A DNA stretch of 64,000 nucleotides, taken from positions 3,741,258 to 3,805,257 of the forward strand of contig JAOWCC010001634.1 in NCBI GenBank assembly GCA_030867875.1, given 5' to 3'. Position 1 is the first letter of the stretch; each line of letters opens with the position of its first letter. The stretch is from Actinernus sp. WN-2022 (Eukaryota > Cnidaria > Anthozoa > Actiniaria > Actinernidae). The notes beneath the pieces were generated by a model. That model did no database searches. It was not told the origin of the DNA and was given only the letters and a program-made list of their open reading frames with translations. The position numbers were made by a program, and so were the translations under genes. Shown piece by piece: positions 21,770-33,365 of this stretch.

Positions 21770-22224
21770 GTAAGTAGAAGGATCTATGGTGCTGAGAAAA
21801 CAATATTTACATTGTGCCTCATTGGCGTATTCGTTGAAATCGTCAGTTAACGAAAATATGACAAAAAGCGGAGATATATTTAGTAAGGTATTCCGGGAGG
21901 CGAAACATTACAGACGAAAGTACAAACTTGAAAATGCAGTTAACGGTACTGTTAAGTAGTTGGTCACATAACTAGTATGTTTGTTTGATTCATTTGGAGA
22001 ACGGTTCTTTATATTTACCAAAACTAAATGAAAAATACTGAGCTGCTTTACAATTTGCCGACATTCTATATAGTTAATATTACCCTATTATTTAGACTGA
22101 TTTTGTTGCACACGATGCCTCCAGTACGAACGCTCGCTCCTAATCGGAAGATAACTGATTCCATATCTTCGTGTATACCTATATTCGGGACAATCGTTTT
22201 AGTCTGTTGTTCTGTTGTTTGTAG

Positions 22225-22421
22225 GACAGAGGAATTCATGAGAGCTATGAAAATCCACCAAACTATCCCCACTTCAACCGTGCGGGGAAAATAAATTCAA
22301 AAAGCACAGGGCTAGAGACTCAGCTCTTACGGAGATAGCAAAAGTGTTCGTTGACTCTAGAAGTCCTACAAGGGAGAGTTCTGAACGACAGAGCCATTCT
22401 ACATCTACCGTGACAACACAG
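22225..22421 (+). pseudogene. E7 second gene, internal exon b (frameshifted)
   Basis: Acceptor TTGTTTGTAG at 22215-22224 and donor CAG|GTAACC. The frame joins exon a in phase 0 as DRGIHESYENPPNYPHFNR, then loses phase near 22288-22300. It resumes in another frame as HRARDSALTEIAKVFVDS and ends phase 0 at the donor. The length (197 nt) is not a multiple of three, which agrees with a small indel in an exon that was originally in phase at both ends. Confidence 0.5.
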
Positions 22422-22576
22422 GTAACCCTTTAAGCAACACAAACATTCACCTATAACTGTGTGATTGAATCAGGACTGTGGCTTGTAATTAGCATGCAAG
22501 GAAGTTTTTAATTTTGTCTATACTATATATGACATTGATCCAATCTGGGACAATAACAGTTTATTTTATTCTATAG

Positions 22577-22699
22577 ACTCGTAGGTCAGCTGAGGACACT
22601 GGGAGACCTTCGAAGGGACAACATTTTGACAGAAGAAGAATTTATATAGCAGAAAGGCCAAATTTTAAGCGATTTAAACAAATTGAAATGATAATATAA
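22577..22699 (+). CDS. E7 second gene, terminal exon
   Basis: Acceptor TTCTATAG, then a phase-0 frame TRRSAEDTGRPSKGQHFDRR, ending EMII and TAA at 22697-22699. It is Arg/Lys-rich. The three exons keep consistent splice phases, the main evidence that they form one gene. Function unknown; a DNA- or RNA-binding accessory protein would fit the basic composition. Confidence 0.5.
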   Translation, partial: TRRSAEDTGRPSKGQHFDRRRIYIAERPNFKRFKQIEMII

Positions 22700-23009
22700 T
22701 TATACTTAAATCTCATTTCAATTAAAGACACGTTACTTATACTCTAGTCATTACAATACTTCTCATTATGATATAGCATGACGATTCGCAAAACCTGGAA
22801 TTGTTGGTGATTGTATTATTGTATTTAAAGTTAGTTCAATAACTGCTCTACCATCGAAGATGAGCATATATGCATGATAACTGCAAACATGTTAATCAAA
22901 AATTAGATCCAATTCGTTAGAGCCATCTATAAGAAAGCAAGTTAACAGCGAACGGTCCTAGAAATGGGTTAAAAACTAAAGCTCGCGAGTAAACTCAATT
23001 TAAACCCCA

Positions 23010-23162
23010 TTCACACGCGCAAAAAAAGCCGGCACGGTACCCCAAATCTCGGCAAAACCAGTGCCTTGCTAAACAAGGGTCTGCTTGTTTACACGTACCG
23101 CAATTTTATATGCACCGTGCCGAGATTTGGGGTGCCGTGCCGTCGTTTTTTGCGCGTGTAAA
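23010..23162. mobile_element. Palindromic MITE, ends TTCACACGCGCAAAAAA
   Basis: The left arm (CACGCGC, CGGCACGG, CCCCAAATCTCGGCA) is mirrored on the right, giving a 150-bp hairpin-capable unit between the two E7 genes. Non-coding. Confidence 0.75.
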
Positions 23163-23336
23163 AGGAGTTTAACTGAAGCTGCGGCTTAATTAAGGTCTTG
23201 TATATATAGCATGTTTTTCTGAACTTCGCCGCTTAGGAAAGCCGCGGATTACCTAAGCCGTACGTGACTAACTTAATCTCGTATAAATGGGCCTAATATT
23301 GTTTGCCAAGGGTATTTCAGTGGTTATGGACTTCTG

Positions 23337-23596
23337 CTAATACCCACAATGCCTATATATGTTGTGAATATCATCAGTTACAATGGTTAAAAATGACGCT
23401 AGGATCAGGTTTTCCATATCTTGATTTGTCGAGATCATATAAAGCACATCGTTAGCTCGTAGATATTCCTTGGCAATAGCAAATACTACTTCTTTGGGAT
23501 TTAGTTCAGGACTGTACGGTGGAAGAAATAAAATGTGTGCTCCCGAATTGCGGATAAGCTGTTCGACCTCCGCTATATGGTGGACTGCATGGTTGT
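23337..23596 (-). pseudogene. IS630/Tc1-like transposase, C-terminal DDE exon
   Basis: After the acceptor CTAACAG the frame reads (D)NHAVHHIAEVEQLIRN and then FLPPYSPELNPKE, the signature that carries the catalytic Glu of IS630/Tc1/mariner transposases. It continues AIAKEYLRAND and ends RHCGY with TAG at 23339-23337. The first codon is split (G from the previous exon), restoring the second catalytic Asp. The frame is open throughout. Together with the exons at 25716-25834 and 26240-26587 it forms the minus-strand gene of E7. Confidence 0.88.
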
Positions 23597-23667
23597 CTGT
23601 TAGGAAACAAAAAAGAATAACATCGTACGCGTTTTAACATATTGTTCTTCTTTCTCTTTAATTATTC

Positions 23668-25073
23668 TTAAAGGAGCTCATTCAACCAAGATGCATTGCG
23701 AGCTCAAATTTCTCGATCGGCCATTTTCGGGGCCCCCGATAATGGCTCTGGAGAGCTTCTTGAAACAAATCCTATTCCATCGGTCTCACAGGGGCATACC
23801 AGTTGATTACTTATAGGGGAAAATGTTCCTTATTTATTAGCTTTTGTGTTCAGTCATATATTTCCGAATTTTCACCTTCCAGGGGAAATATTGAACGTAC
23901 TCTGGGAGTCGCCTTTGGTCAGTGAAATTATTACTAGAGCCTGTACTGGAGTTAGCCGACTGGTTGATCGTAATTCCTACAGCTTATCCAAACCAGGGCC
24001 TTTCTACATTGGCTTGATCGGCCCGCAGACCTAAATGACAAGAAATTTAAAGGTCACTGAGAAGAGCTGAGCCTTTTGCTTATCATTATCGGACACTTAC
24101 AACATTTAAAGCAAATTGCTTTGACTGAAGACTCGAGTACGCGGTACACGCGCGGTACATGCAAGATTACAAATCTCGCAGTTTCTCTCTTAGTCTTATA
24201 GTCTTGGTTTTCGCTCAATGTACATGGACAACGCTGAGACAATTAAAGTAAGTAAAAGTGAAATGTTGTGTTGATATCTGCATGAGCGGCTGTAAAGTGG
24301 AAACCTATTTTATAAATGTTTCTTTGCTGATGAATGTAAAACTTCAAGTTCAATCAAGTGCCGCTGGGCGCTCAGAAAACTGATTGATCGATTTTTTTTA
24401 CCCAGTATATCCAATGTACGATTAACGGAAGTCAAGGGGCTTTTAAAATGACACAAACCGGCTGAAATTCAGGCTAACAAACAATAACATTTATACGGAT
24501 TCGATTCCTCAAATTTGATTTAAAATTTGCATATTACACATTGGCGAGTCGAAATGTGGTGTGGAGAACGCACGGACCTTGAACACAAATAGAATGTGGC
24601 AAACAATATAGTACTTCAACATTTCAAACCAGCATTTTGGCAGGGACAACCTAGATCCTTTCTTTCGACTACACGTTCTTGCATGCACAAGCCTAGAAAG
24701 GAAAGAACTCTAAATGTATAATGCTATCGTAGAATTGATTAATTTCCTTGCCACACGATCTGCATCGCTGGAACTTGGTCCAGAAGTTGGACAAGTTGGT
24801 TCGCTAGATCGAGCATGAGATCGATGGCTAGCATCACGTCGAGGAATTTTGATCGAAGAACCGTAGTAATTCCGCTCATTCTATTATTTCTTCAAGTATA
24901 AAGGCAATAGATCTCCCCGCCGATCTCGGCCATTCAGTTCAACTCGTAAACTCTATTTATAAACAGCCCGATATCACATTTTCTGATTGGCAGCTGTCCG
25001 ATTTCAAGTAGTTTCCCGTATGAAAACAATAACAGTGACTCGCAATGCATCTTGGTTGAATGAGCTCCTTTAA
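23668..25073. mobile_element. TTAA-flanked TIR element in transposase intron
   Basis: AAAGGAGCTCATTCAACCAA near 23670 and the matching inverted end near 25072, flanked by TTAA. About 1.4 kb without a recognisable gene. It sits between two transposase exons, so the insertion enlarged an intron. Confidence 0.8.
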
Positions 25074-25715
25074 TAACCAATCAAATTTGACCTCGATATG
25101 GATTAGTTGACTTCCAAAAAATAGATAAAAAGGAGTAGTTACATTAATTAATTAATGATTGCTACGTCAATCGGCTTAAACGAAAAGTATACTAATTAAA
25201 GTGCATATCACGGAGCCCAATTTTGTTGTTATTAAAATAATAAATCGTTGAATTGTAAATATTTCTTTAATTTGAGTGTTGAGTCTATGAGTAGTTATTG
25301 AGGTTTCTATTTCCGATATGCTAATTATGTGACATGTGAGGACTCGTTTATTATACAAAAACGTGCTGGCAGAAATATACAATTTTTTTTAAAACACCAT
25401 GTAATATTTGGGCCTTATATCAGTGATTTTAACAAATATTTTGTATAAATCAGAAATAGTTTAATTCATAAGGAGAAAGAAGTGACGTTTTGTTGGCCTC
25501 ACATAATTAGCATATTGGAAATAGAAAGCATTATGGGCTCCTGTTATAACTCATAGACCTCCAAAAAAAAATTAAATATTAAAAGTTCAACTATTTACTT
25601 GATGGAGAATCGATTTTAATGATAAAAAAATTGGGCTCATATGCACTTAAAGGCACTGAACATAAAGGTTTAGATCAAATTAATTCCTTTCGAACTTTTG
25701 TGCTAAAGACTTAAC

Positions 25716-25834
25716 CAATAACAACAACCGAGTTGGTATTGACACCATTGTTAGGCTGTAGAACTGGAACAACCTCTCCTCTCTTAAAAATCTCAAAAAT
25801 CGTCTTCCGTTAAAGATCTTTCTTCTCAGTCGAA
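25716..25834 (-). pseudogene. IS630/Tc1-like transposase, middle exon (frameshifted)
   Basis: Reads RKIFNGRRFLRFLR and, after a small frameshift near 25775-25785, VVPVLQPNNGVNTNSVVVI. It ends ATT G|GTTAAG, so that the next exon supplies AC to complete Asp and give VVVI-DNH. In this family NG.xF and VVxDN flank the second catalytic Asp. An exon with the first Asp (expected as a DETG-like motif) was not found between here and 26240. Confidence 0.7.
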
Positions 25835-26239
25835 CTGCAAGAAGCAATCAAATGAGCTCATTTGGAATTATTTGCTTTAGCTCAGTTACTTCTGTATAAA
25901 ATTCATCGAGAAAACGTTTCGGTGGCCGGGACTCTCTTTAATCTTTCCGCCATCTTGAAATTTGATGTCACTGCGCATGCGGACTTATAAGTATTGTTAG
26001 GAACTCGTGTTACGCTCACGAAATAGCAAATGTTCCACTTTGTATGGAATGACCTTGATATGCTTCAAAAACAATTATACGGGAGGTGTTGCATTCGCTG
26101 CGCTTACAGGGCGCGTATTCGCTGATATTTGTCATATCGGGTCACATGACGTGATTCAATCGTGCGCGAGACTGAACATATTTAATGGTATATAAATCAA
26201 ACTAAACATTTAAGTGCAATATACTTTTGACCCACTTAC

Positions 26240-26587
26240 CCTTTTACGGGAGTAGCCAATACGCTTCAAAACCTTGCGTAGACTTTACCTTTCATACGCA
26301 GATCCAGTCATGTTTAATAAATGTTCTGACATTTCGCGGATATATGCGGATGGATATCTTAAAACATATTCCATGAGCACATGAAGCTGTGGTTGTGTTT
26401 AGAGACTCGAAATGTCGGGTCTTCCAATTCTTGCCGGGCGCACATCTCCATATGTAAGAAATCGTTTTACAATTCTTCGCACCGTATCACGAGATACAGT
26501 TAACAGTCTAGCAATATAGTTTGCACTCTTTTGACGGGCTATAAACATGTATACCATGCGCCACCGAATATCATCGCTGTAAACCAT
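26240..26587 (-). pseudogene. IS630/Tc1-like transposase, N-terminal HTH exon
   Basis: ATG at 26587 starts VYSDDIRWRMVYMFIARQKS, then a helix-turn-helix (YIARLLTVSRDTVRRIVKRF) that would bind the TIRs, and GRPDISSL. Two in-frame stops follow (TAA near 26400 and again near 26285). The reading continues in the same frame to RKVLKRIGYSRKR and the donor AGG|GTAAGT at 26239. The exon ends in phase 0 while the surviving middle exon begins with two bases of a codon, so one exon is missing in between. Confidence 0.8.
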
Positions 26588-27199
26588 TTGGAATCATGCT
26601 TGAGTGAAACGCTCTGTCACATATTTTTTTTAATTTAAATATTTTCCTCCATGTAAATTTATCATAACAAAAGAAATCGGCGTTTAAAGTTTTAACATTG
26701 CTTGACAACAGTTTTTTTATAAATCGTAAATAAATAAAATTATTTTATAGAATCACAAGCTGCTAACGAAGTAAATATATTGGCTCTTTTACGGAGGGTG
26801 GTCACAATTACGGTGGATCGATACTTTGCAGAACTTGGTTACGAATTCGCCGTTGCTGCAGCAGTCGGACAGCGTACATGGACGTTAAACTATTCGACCG
26901 AGTGATTGGTCGTGAATGATTCAACCGTCGATTCAACCGTTAATTCTTCAAGTATGAAACCATGCAGAACACTAACAATAATAAAAAGAATAAAGTTGAT
27001 TCTATAGTAGAGTCGATAAGCTTTCTAAACTTTCTAACTATGCGGCGTTCATTCAATTCATACTCTCAGTAAATTGCCGTAAGACAAAACCAAACGATAG
27101 GCTATTGTATTTATTTGTCTCTACCAAAGCAACAACTGTGAAGACAGTTTGATGGCAATACAAAGGATATATATGTATTTAGTGTTTCAGTATATATAT

Positions 27200-29025
27200 A
27201 TATTGTTGGACATCCACAGTTTATCCCCTTTCTATTGTTCAATTCTTGTCAGGTGAAGAAATAATCGTCCGAAAGAATGAAAAATCCGCCAAAAGACACT
27301 AGTTTAATAACTAAGGAAGCCGCCTAAAACAGCCTTCTCGGTAAAGCACGCGACTGAGACATTTATTTTGAGTTAAAGTTTTATAGCGAAATTTCTGCCA
27401 CCTTTGTTCACTGGAAACTACCGAAGTAGCAATATTAGATCCTACTTTAGCTACTTAACCCCAAAAAATACGTAGTTTTGCTTGAATTCTAGCACTGAAA
27501 TTAAATTTTGCTCATACCGGTGAGCGATGATCGATTTCACTTCAGCCTCTAGTTCTAGAACCCTTCTACCCGGGATCATGTAACAAGGCCCTGAAGCGAA
27601 GGAAGGCAAACATTTCAACATGACCTTTAAAAAAATGGTAGAAATTTCGATACACAACCGTGCGTGCTCTACTGAATAAACTACTGTAGTAATTTATTTT
27701 TATTATCAAACAGTAATGTTTCGAAGTCTGCTAATATTTGTTGGACCCATAAGATGAGCAAATGTTTCAATTTTTATCCGCACGGTAATTCCTGCACTTG
27801 ACGAGATTGGCGGCCGCGTTTTGTTTAGGTCGAATTATGCTCAGTTGAAGCTAATAAAAATGGTTAACTGAATTAATGTAAGTGTACTATGGGTTTTTGA
27901 TGCTTTTCAAGCGTTCCGAGCACGTGACTAAACCCCTAATGATTTGGCATCGCAATTCTTTTCTAAAAACCATTCTTAAGGCAAAGTTTTTCTAAGCGAA
28001 CTGGTACTTACTTAAATTTGTTTAAAGCCCCAAGAGAAGATCAAACAAGGTGAAAAAAATGCTGCGCTGTAAAAACTTAAACTTTCCTTTATTTCTAATG
28101 TTTGTAAACTTCAAACCCACTGGCGCTAAGAAAGATTGGTAGGCATTTAGGTACTAAACGAAGCGATTGTTTGCGCATTGTACTCGTACCGATCCCTATT
28201 GTATTGCTTTCCCAGGTAACAACAAAGACACATATTGGGATATATATATTCTGGAGTGTCATCTTTTTTTTGATCGGGTGTATATAAATACACTATTCAA
28301 CAATTCTCTGGAAAGAGAACATAATATATGTTCGTGTTAGTGACAGGATTAAAACTCAAACTTAAGTGACACCGGAACGGCAGAAACTACAGTATTCGAC
28401 AACTACATCAGTATTAAAACAAGAGTTCGAAGGTTCTAATTCTTGTGTTGAAGTTGTGCTTCGGTATATGTTTTATAAACATTAACTTCCACGCAGCCAA
28501 GCATAAACTGATAATCCGCCCTACCGCTAGGGAAAGAAATTTCTAGCTATACATACATGTATATAAGTCTCTAAATCCCCGCGGTCAAACGGTTTCGGCA
28601 TCTTTTCAACAGTTCCCTGCTTTCTTTAATATAATACAGCCGAGGCCCGTTACGCCACGGGCAAGGTTCTGGAGGTTTAATACTAGGCTGATCGAACTAT
28701 ACTACTGCCATTAAATACATCACTTTGGACACAACTCATGCTTGTGATAAACGAACCTCCTTATTCAGAATCAACCGGGGAGAGTAGACTATTTTGCACT
28801 CATAAAGTCAGTAAATTAATTGTGGTTTATAAGCTTTGAAGACTGACTGATTTGTTGAATAAATTTTGAACTTGTTCAGTTCACTGACTCGATAATTTGC
28901 CGGCTCGATTGACTGCTATTTTCAGAACAACCTTTGGCTGGGTTTCTGAGAGAAACTGTCCGGTCGAGTTTATACATGCATACAGCTTACACAGTCCGCG
29001 GATACTGGCAGCTTAAAAATAAATG
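27200..29025. other. Non-coding stretch
   Basis: No ORF, RNA gene or inverted-repeat element could be supported. AT-rich, with short open frames only. Confidence 0.6.
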
Positions 29026-29029
29026 ATGT

Positions 29030-29785
29030 GGTTTTTACCCTAATTGATTATATATATGGCAAATGCTTAGTATACTTACCTTCAACGTTCGTGTATTTAT
29101 CCTTAAGATTCCTATGAAGAACCAGAAGAACAAGGCTTAATTATGCTGGTTAAGAGCAAATGGGGCTAAAACGTCACTTGAGTGAAACCGAAGTAACAGT
29201 TAATTATAATTTGGCTTGTGCCGGTAATTCTAATCAGTTGCGCTTCCGTGCTGGTTGTGAAGTTGACACCTCGCCCTAGCGGGATATTAAATTCCATTGT
29301 AAGCCTGTGTAGCAAGCAAAAATGCAAGCCGTAATTTCAAATTGTTCAAAATAGAATCCATACTAGCCGTTATAAATTTTACTTTCGATTCTGTTCAAGT
29401 GTTAGCTGAAGCCAACAACTATCAGATGGCCAATTTTCCAGCCAACACGTGAGACGCGTATACCTGTGCACAATGAATTCATTTATATTCATCATGATTT
29501 CGCTCAGTGTGAACTGTGAAGTGTCAACTTTAACCAATTGGATCACGTATTAGTTTCAGCATGGTCGGCGCGCAAAGTTTGAATACCGACACAAACCAAA
29601 TTATAATAACTGTCACATTTTAAAAGTTCAGCTACACCGCGGCGTAATGTAGCAGCTCCGTTGTAGCGTCATTTGTCTTTATAGCCTTGCTCTACTGGTT
29701 CGTCATAGGAATCTCAAGACGTAAAGACTGAAGGTAAGTTTATGAAGCATTAGCAATATGAGGAAAACCACAGTATTTACCGATA
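29030..29785. mobile_element. Inverted-repeat element with ~120-bp arms
   Basis: CTTACCTTCAACGTTCGTG near 29077 and GATTCCTATGAAGAACCAG near 29108 are mirrored by CTGGTTCGTCATAGGAATC and GACTGAAGGTAAG near 29695-29740. Arms are about 80% similar by eye. No gene inside and no clear duplication at the ends. Confidence 0.5.
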
Positions 29786-30970
29786 TACATGCAAGCTGCA
29801 AATTACTAGAGAGCTCTAGAGGGCGTGTATAACTTTAGATCAAGATTTCTTTCACCAGTACCGCGGCCTCCGGTGTTAGGTGCCTTTTATTTGTACCTCG
29901 GCCGGTCAGTTTGTTACTATCAGTTTGTCGCAGTTTTCTCAGTACAAACTAATCCAAAGCAAACCAAGGTTTACACAACTGATAATATTATTGCGTATAA
30001 GTCAAACGAAACAAGTAAATGAACTGAACTGGAACTCCGGTTTCATAGTCAGTTCAAAATTCATTCAACGATTCTCAATGCCGAAATTGCCTGCTTGTAC
30101 TATATAAACAACAATTTATTGATCAGTTATCATCCGTTCAAATAGGGCCTGACCACGTATATACGTAGGCGTCTCTGCATGTATACGTAAAATACAGTGG
30201 TGTTTTGATGCCTTTAATATCAGAAATGAAGAGGAAGATGACAATTATTGTAGTTCGTTTTTTTTAACCCTTGAACCTCCCCCGTGTCGACGGCTTCGGA
30301 CGTGTTAAAGCCAAAGCCTTCACTCTGAATAATTGAAATGTTAGTTTTAATTATAATTCCCCTATCGCGGTTTATCAAAGCTCCACTTCAATGAACACTA
30401 GAATGTAGAACCTTGAACCGGTCTCTTCCGCCTATGTATTTAGAGCCTATGTAGTTGGCAAGCACTGCAGTTTAAGAAACTGTCCCGGCGTAGTGTCACT
30501 AACATTGATTTTCATCCCGTCACTATTAACCACCTGATATGTTTCCTTTTTCAGAAAAGTGTTACTGTAGTCTGAGTGCAGAGCACATCTATAGAAAAGG
30601 GATAAGCCAAAAATCCATCATGCAGGAAAGTCAGATTCACGGGTGCCGACGATCAATTTGTAACAGTGAAAATTGAATACATGTATTAAAATAATAATCT
30701 ATATCTATATGTGTTACTGATTGATCTGATAGATTGTTTAATTGCAGTTGTCTGTGACTTGAAAAGTGTCCGAAATTTCTGAAGCATTTTGCTTACGCTT
30801 CATCACAAATTTGCTTCTCGTACATTTTCTGGACTTTATCGTCTTAACCTTGATGTGTTCACTAGTGCGTTTGATTAAGGATTTGGTAAATTATCAGTTT
30901 CCTTGTAATTTCAGAAAAAAACTTTTGAGATTATCGAACGTATTGTATTTTGAATATTCTCAGTAGACTT
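29786..30970. other. Non-coding stretch
   Basis: Nothing supportable beyond short AT-driven frames. Confidence 0.6.
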
Positions 30971-30972
30971 TA

Positions 30973-31278
30973 GAGCATGCAAGCAACTGAGTTGGGTGCT
31001 CTGAACTTCAGAGCAGGCAAGTAGGGTGCTCTGAACGTCAGAGCAGGGAACTTGGATACTCTGAACTTCAGAGCAGGCAATTTGGAAGTATGGTGCCCTG
31101 AAGTTCAGAGCAAGGCAGTTGGGTGCTCTGAACTTCAGAGTAGGGAACTTGAATACTCTGAACTTCAGAGAAGGGAACTTGGATACTCTGAACTACAGAG
31201 CAGGCAATTTCCAAGTTGGGTACTCTGAAAATCAGAGCAGGCGAGTTGGGTACTCTGAACTTCAGAGCAGACAGGTTG
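30973..31278. repeat. ~30-bp tandem repeat with palindromic core
   Basis: About ten units of the type TTGGGTACTCTGAACTTCAG AGCAGGCAAG. Most units contain CTCTGAACTTCAGAG, a perfect inverted repeat of seven bases around one centre base, so the array alternates palindromes and spacers. Some units have a few extra bases (near 31085 and 31205). Confidence 0.9.
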
Positions 31279-31705
31279 GATTAACATTCAACAATTAACA
31301 CATTTTCTACTCCATTAATCTTACCTTCTAATAGCAGCTATGTTGATAACTTTTATCTCCTCTGGGATATTAAGATTTTGCACAAAAGTAATCTTCTGTA
31401 AATCAACATATTTTTTCTCTTTCCTTTAGAGGTTTTAGAGGAGCTCTGCAGTCTTATCATTCATTGGAAAAGTCTAAATTTGACATTTTACAGAGAAAAA
31501 ATATGGATGTTCCTCTGATTGTGAAGAATATTTCAATTTTGGTTGATATTGCCATAAATAAGTCCCAACTCCCCCAAAACAGTACCCGAATTGTGAGGAT
31601 TTTGCAGAAATAGCAAGTTTGAGAATATGACAAAATGTTTGAGAAATCAATGCGTTATTTGCTGTAATGTTACTCCCAATAACTCGAACCTATTAATAAC
31701 TCGAG

Positions 31706-32767
31706 CTATTTTTCGTTTCCGTGAAGGTTTGAGTACTGTAATTGTAAACCGAGAGACGCAAAGCGCATGTTGAAGGAATGGAAACTGCAGGAAATATATA
31801 GAATACCAGAATCCTCCAAAGCATAAAACACCAAATAAAAACAATGAAGAACACAGCGGAACACATCCTTCCACAGCCGTTCGATTCTTTGATTATCAGT
31901 CGATGGCCCTGCAATAAAGCTACCTCTATTCTCTCCTCTAGCCTCCACCATAGCATCACAAACTAACACGTTTTCAACACCTCTGTCCACACGGATGTGA
32001 GACGGCCACAGACCACTATCTCTCTCAATGGCGTTTATAAAAAAGCGATAAAACAGTTCGGGATAGGTTATTGGAGCTGCAATGAAGAAACATAATTCGT
32101 CTCGAAAACCCGTCTATGCAGCCATGAACAACGAGCCCCCAGCGCATAAGGGAATGATGCCCATCAAGATGCCACAGACTATTGGGCCAACACACCTGAT
32201 ATGTCCTACGTGTGATGACCATACCCCATCGCAATGCTGAGTTATCTGGATAAGCCTTGAAATGCTCTCGCGAACGCTACTTCTTTGGACTCGTAAACCA
32301 AGGGATCGCAAGTAGCCAACAATGTACGTTTGTCCTGTTGTTGTCCCGTGTCGGCTCATATATTCTGACACTATTGCATTGAGTTCAGTATCAGACATCA
32401 AGCTGAACTCGCTCATAGATTGCAGGCCGAACTCTTGAACTCTCCGGTATACAGTCTATCTCGTTACTCCTAATGTGTTGGCTATTTTCTGCCAAGAAAA
32501 ACCAAAGCCCCTAAGGTCCTCTAACATTTCAACTGGAATTTGAAATGATGGTCTTCCGAGTTCTCCTGTGTGTTCGACACTACACTGGCCTTGAGCAATA
32601 GTTGTTGGTCGTGTCGATAGTTCCAAAAGTTGCTGTTGTAAGCACACGAAAACGTCAGAAAAAGCATTTGAAAGGGACATCCACTCATAATGGTCGTCAT
32701 TATCGCTTTCAGACACCGATCTCAGGAAGCTTACAGCCCGATCCATAACAATTATATGCATCTGCAA
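31706..32767 (-). pseudogene. Integrase-core (DDE) gene, decayed
   Basis: Reading from 32767: a coiled N-terminal part, then an HTH-like GRPSFQIPVEMLEDLRGFGF SWQKIANTLGVTR, an in-frame TAG (32458-32456), TVYRRVQEFGL, SRHGTTTGQTYIVGYLRSLG. After a frameshift near 32255 comes NSLWHLDGHHSL with the first Asp. After a second frameshift in a T6 run (32031-32036) comes VDRGVENVLVCDAMVEARGE with the second Asp, then RIERLWKDVFRC with the Glu. The order matches the rve-type integrase-core proteins repeated in cnidarian and fish genomes. The tail after 31790 is poorly conserved. Inactive. Confidence 0.8.
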
Positions 32768-33089
32768 ACTATTGGCGTTGATGTTGTCAGCCTGTAAAAC
32801 ATTTTCTGCTTTATCCAGAACCGAAAGTAGAAATTTTGGTAACTCCTCTTCAATATTAAAACTGATTTTTTCTTTCTGAATCCATACTTTATCGATAAAA
32901 TGTCCCTAAACAAAACAGCTAGGGAAAAGCAGTGCTTACTGCCCTTCGCGTTCCGACATTGAAAACAAAATGGCTTCCTGCAATTTCCCTGGCTGGGCAC
33001 CAGTCTTTTGTGCACGGAATAACGGCATAAGGTATCCTGATTTTGAACACACAAAACTGATTGACTTGCATTGAATTGACATTGAAGTA

Positions 33090-33365
33090 CCGATTGAGTT
33101 GCAAACACTGACATTGAATTGACGCTATTGAATTGAATTGACATTGAATTGGCATTGAATTGACATTGAATTGACATTGAATTTGCTTTGAATTGACATT
33201 GAATTGGAATCGAATTGACATTTAATTTGCATTGAATTGGCATTGAATTGACATTGAATTGGCATTGAATTGGCTTTGAATTGGCTTTGAATTGGCTTTG
33301 AATTGGCATTGCATGACATTGAATTGACATTGAATTTGCTTTGAAATGACATTGAATTTGTATTG
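33090..33365. repeat. 12-bp tandem repeat ATTGAATTGACA
   Basis: About 20 diverged units (GACATTGAATTG, GGCATTGAATTG, GCTTTGAATTG). The 12-bp period is a multiple of three and keeps frames open on the minus strand (32752-33330), which I treat as an artefact. Confidence 0.9.

Larger units (their letters stand above)
19353..27190. mobile_element. E7: 7.8-kb IS630/Tc1-type transposon with two convergent genes
   Basis: Inverted arms of about 400 bp (19353-19755 and 26818-27190) start CTGAAACACTAAA next to TA. The right half carries minus-strand exons of an IS630/Tc1-like transposase (26587-26240, 25834-25716, 23596-23337). The left half carries plus-strand exons of an unrelated gene (21609-22699). 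The two genes end towards each other 0.64 kb apart. Two TTAA elements and one palindromic MITE are nested inside. The copy is decayed: stop codons, frameshifts and a missing middle exon. Confidence 0.78.

Noticed and set aside
25950..25975. ATGGCGG start-like site with a nearby TGCGCATGC on the minus strand
   Set aside because: The frame ends after 16 codons and no downstream exon in phase was found.
32752..33330. 192-codon minus-strand ORF rich in Gln/Asn/Met
   Set aside because: It arises from the 12-bp tandem repeat, whose period keeps frames open; no domain.
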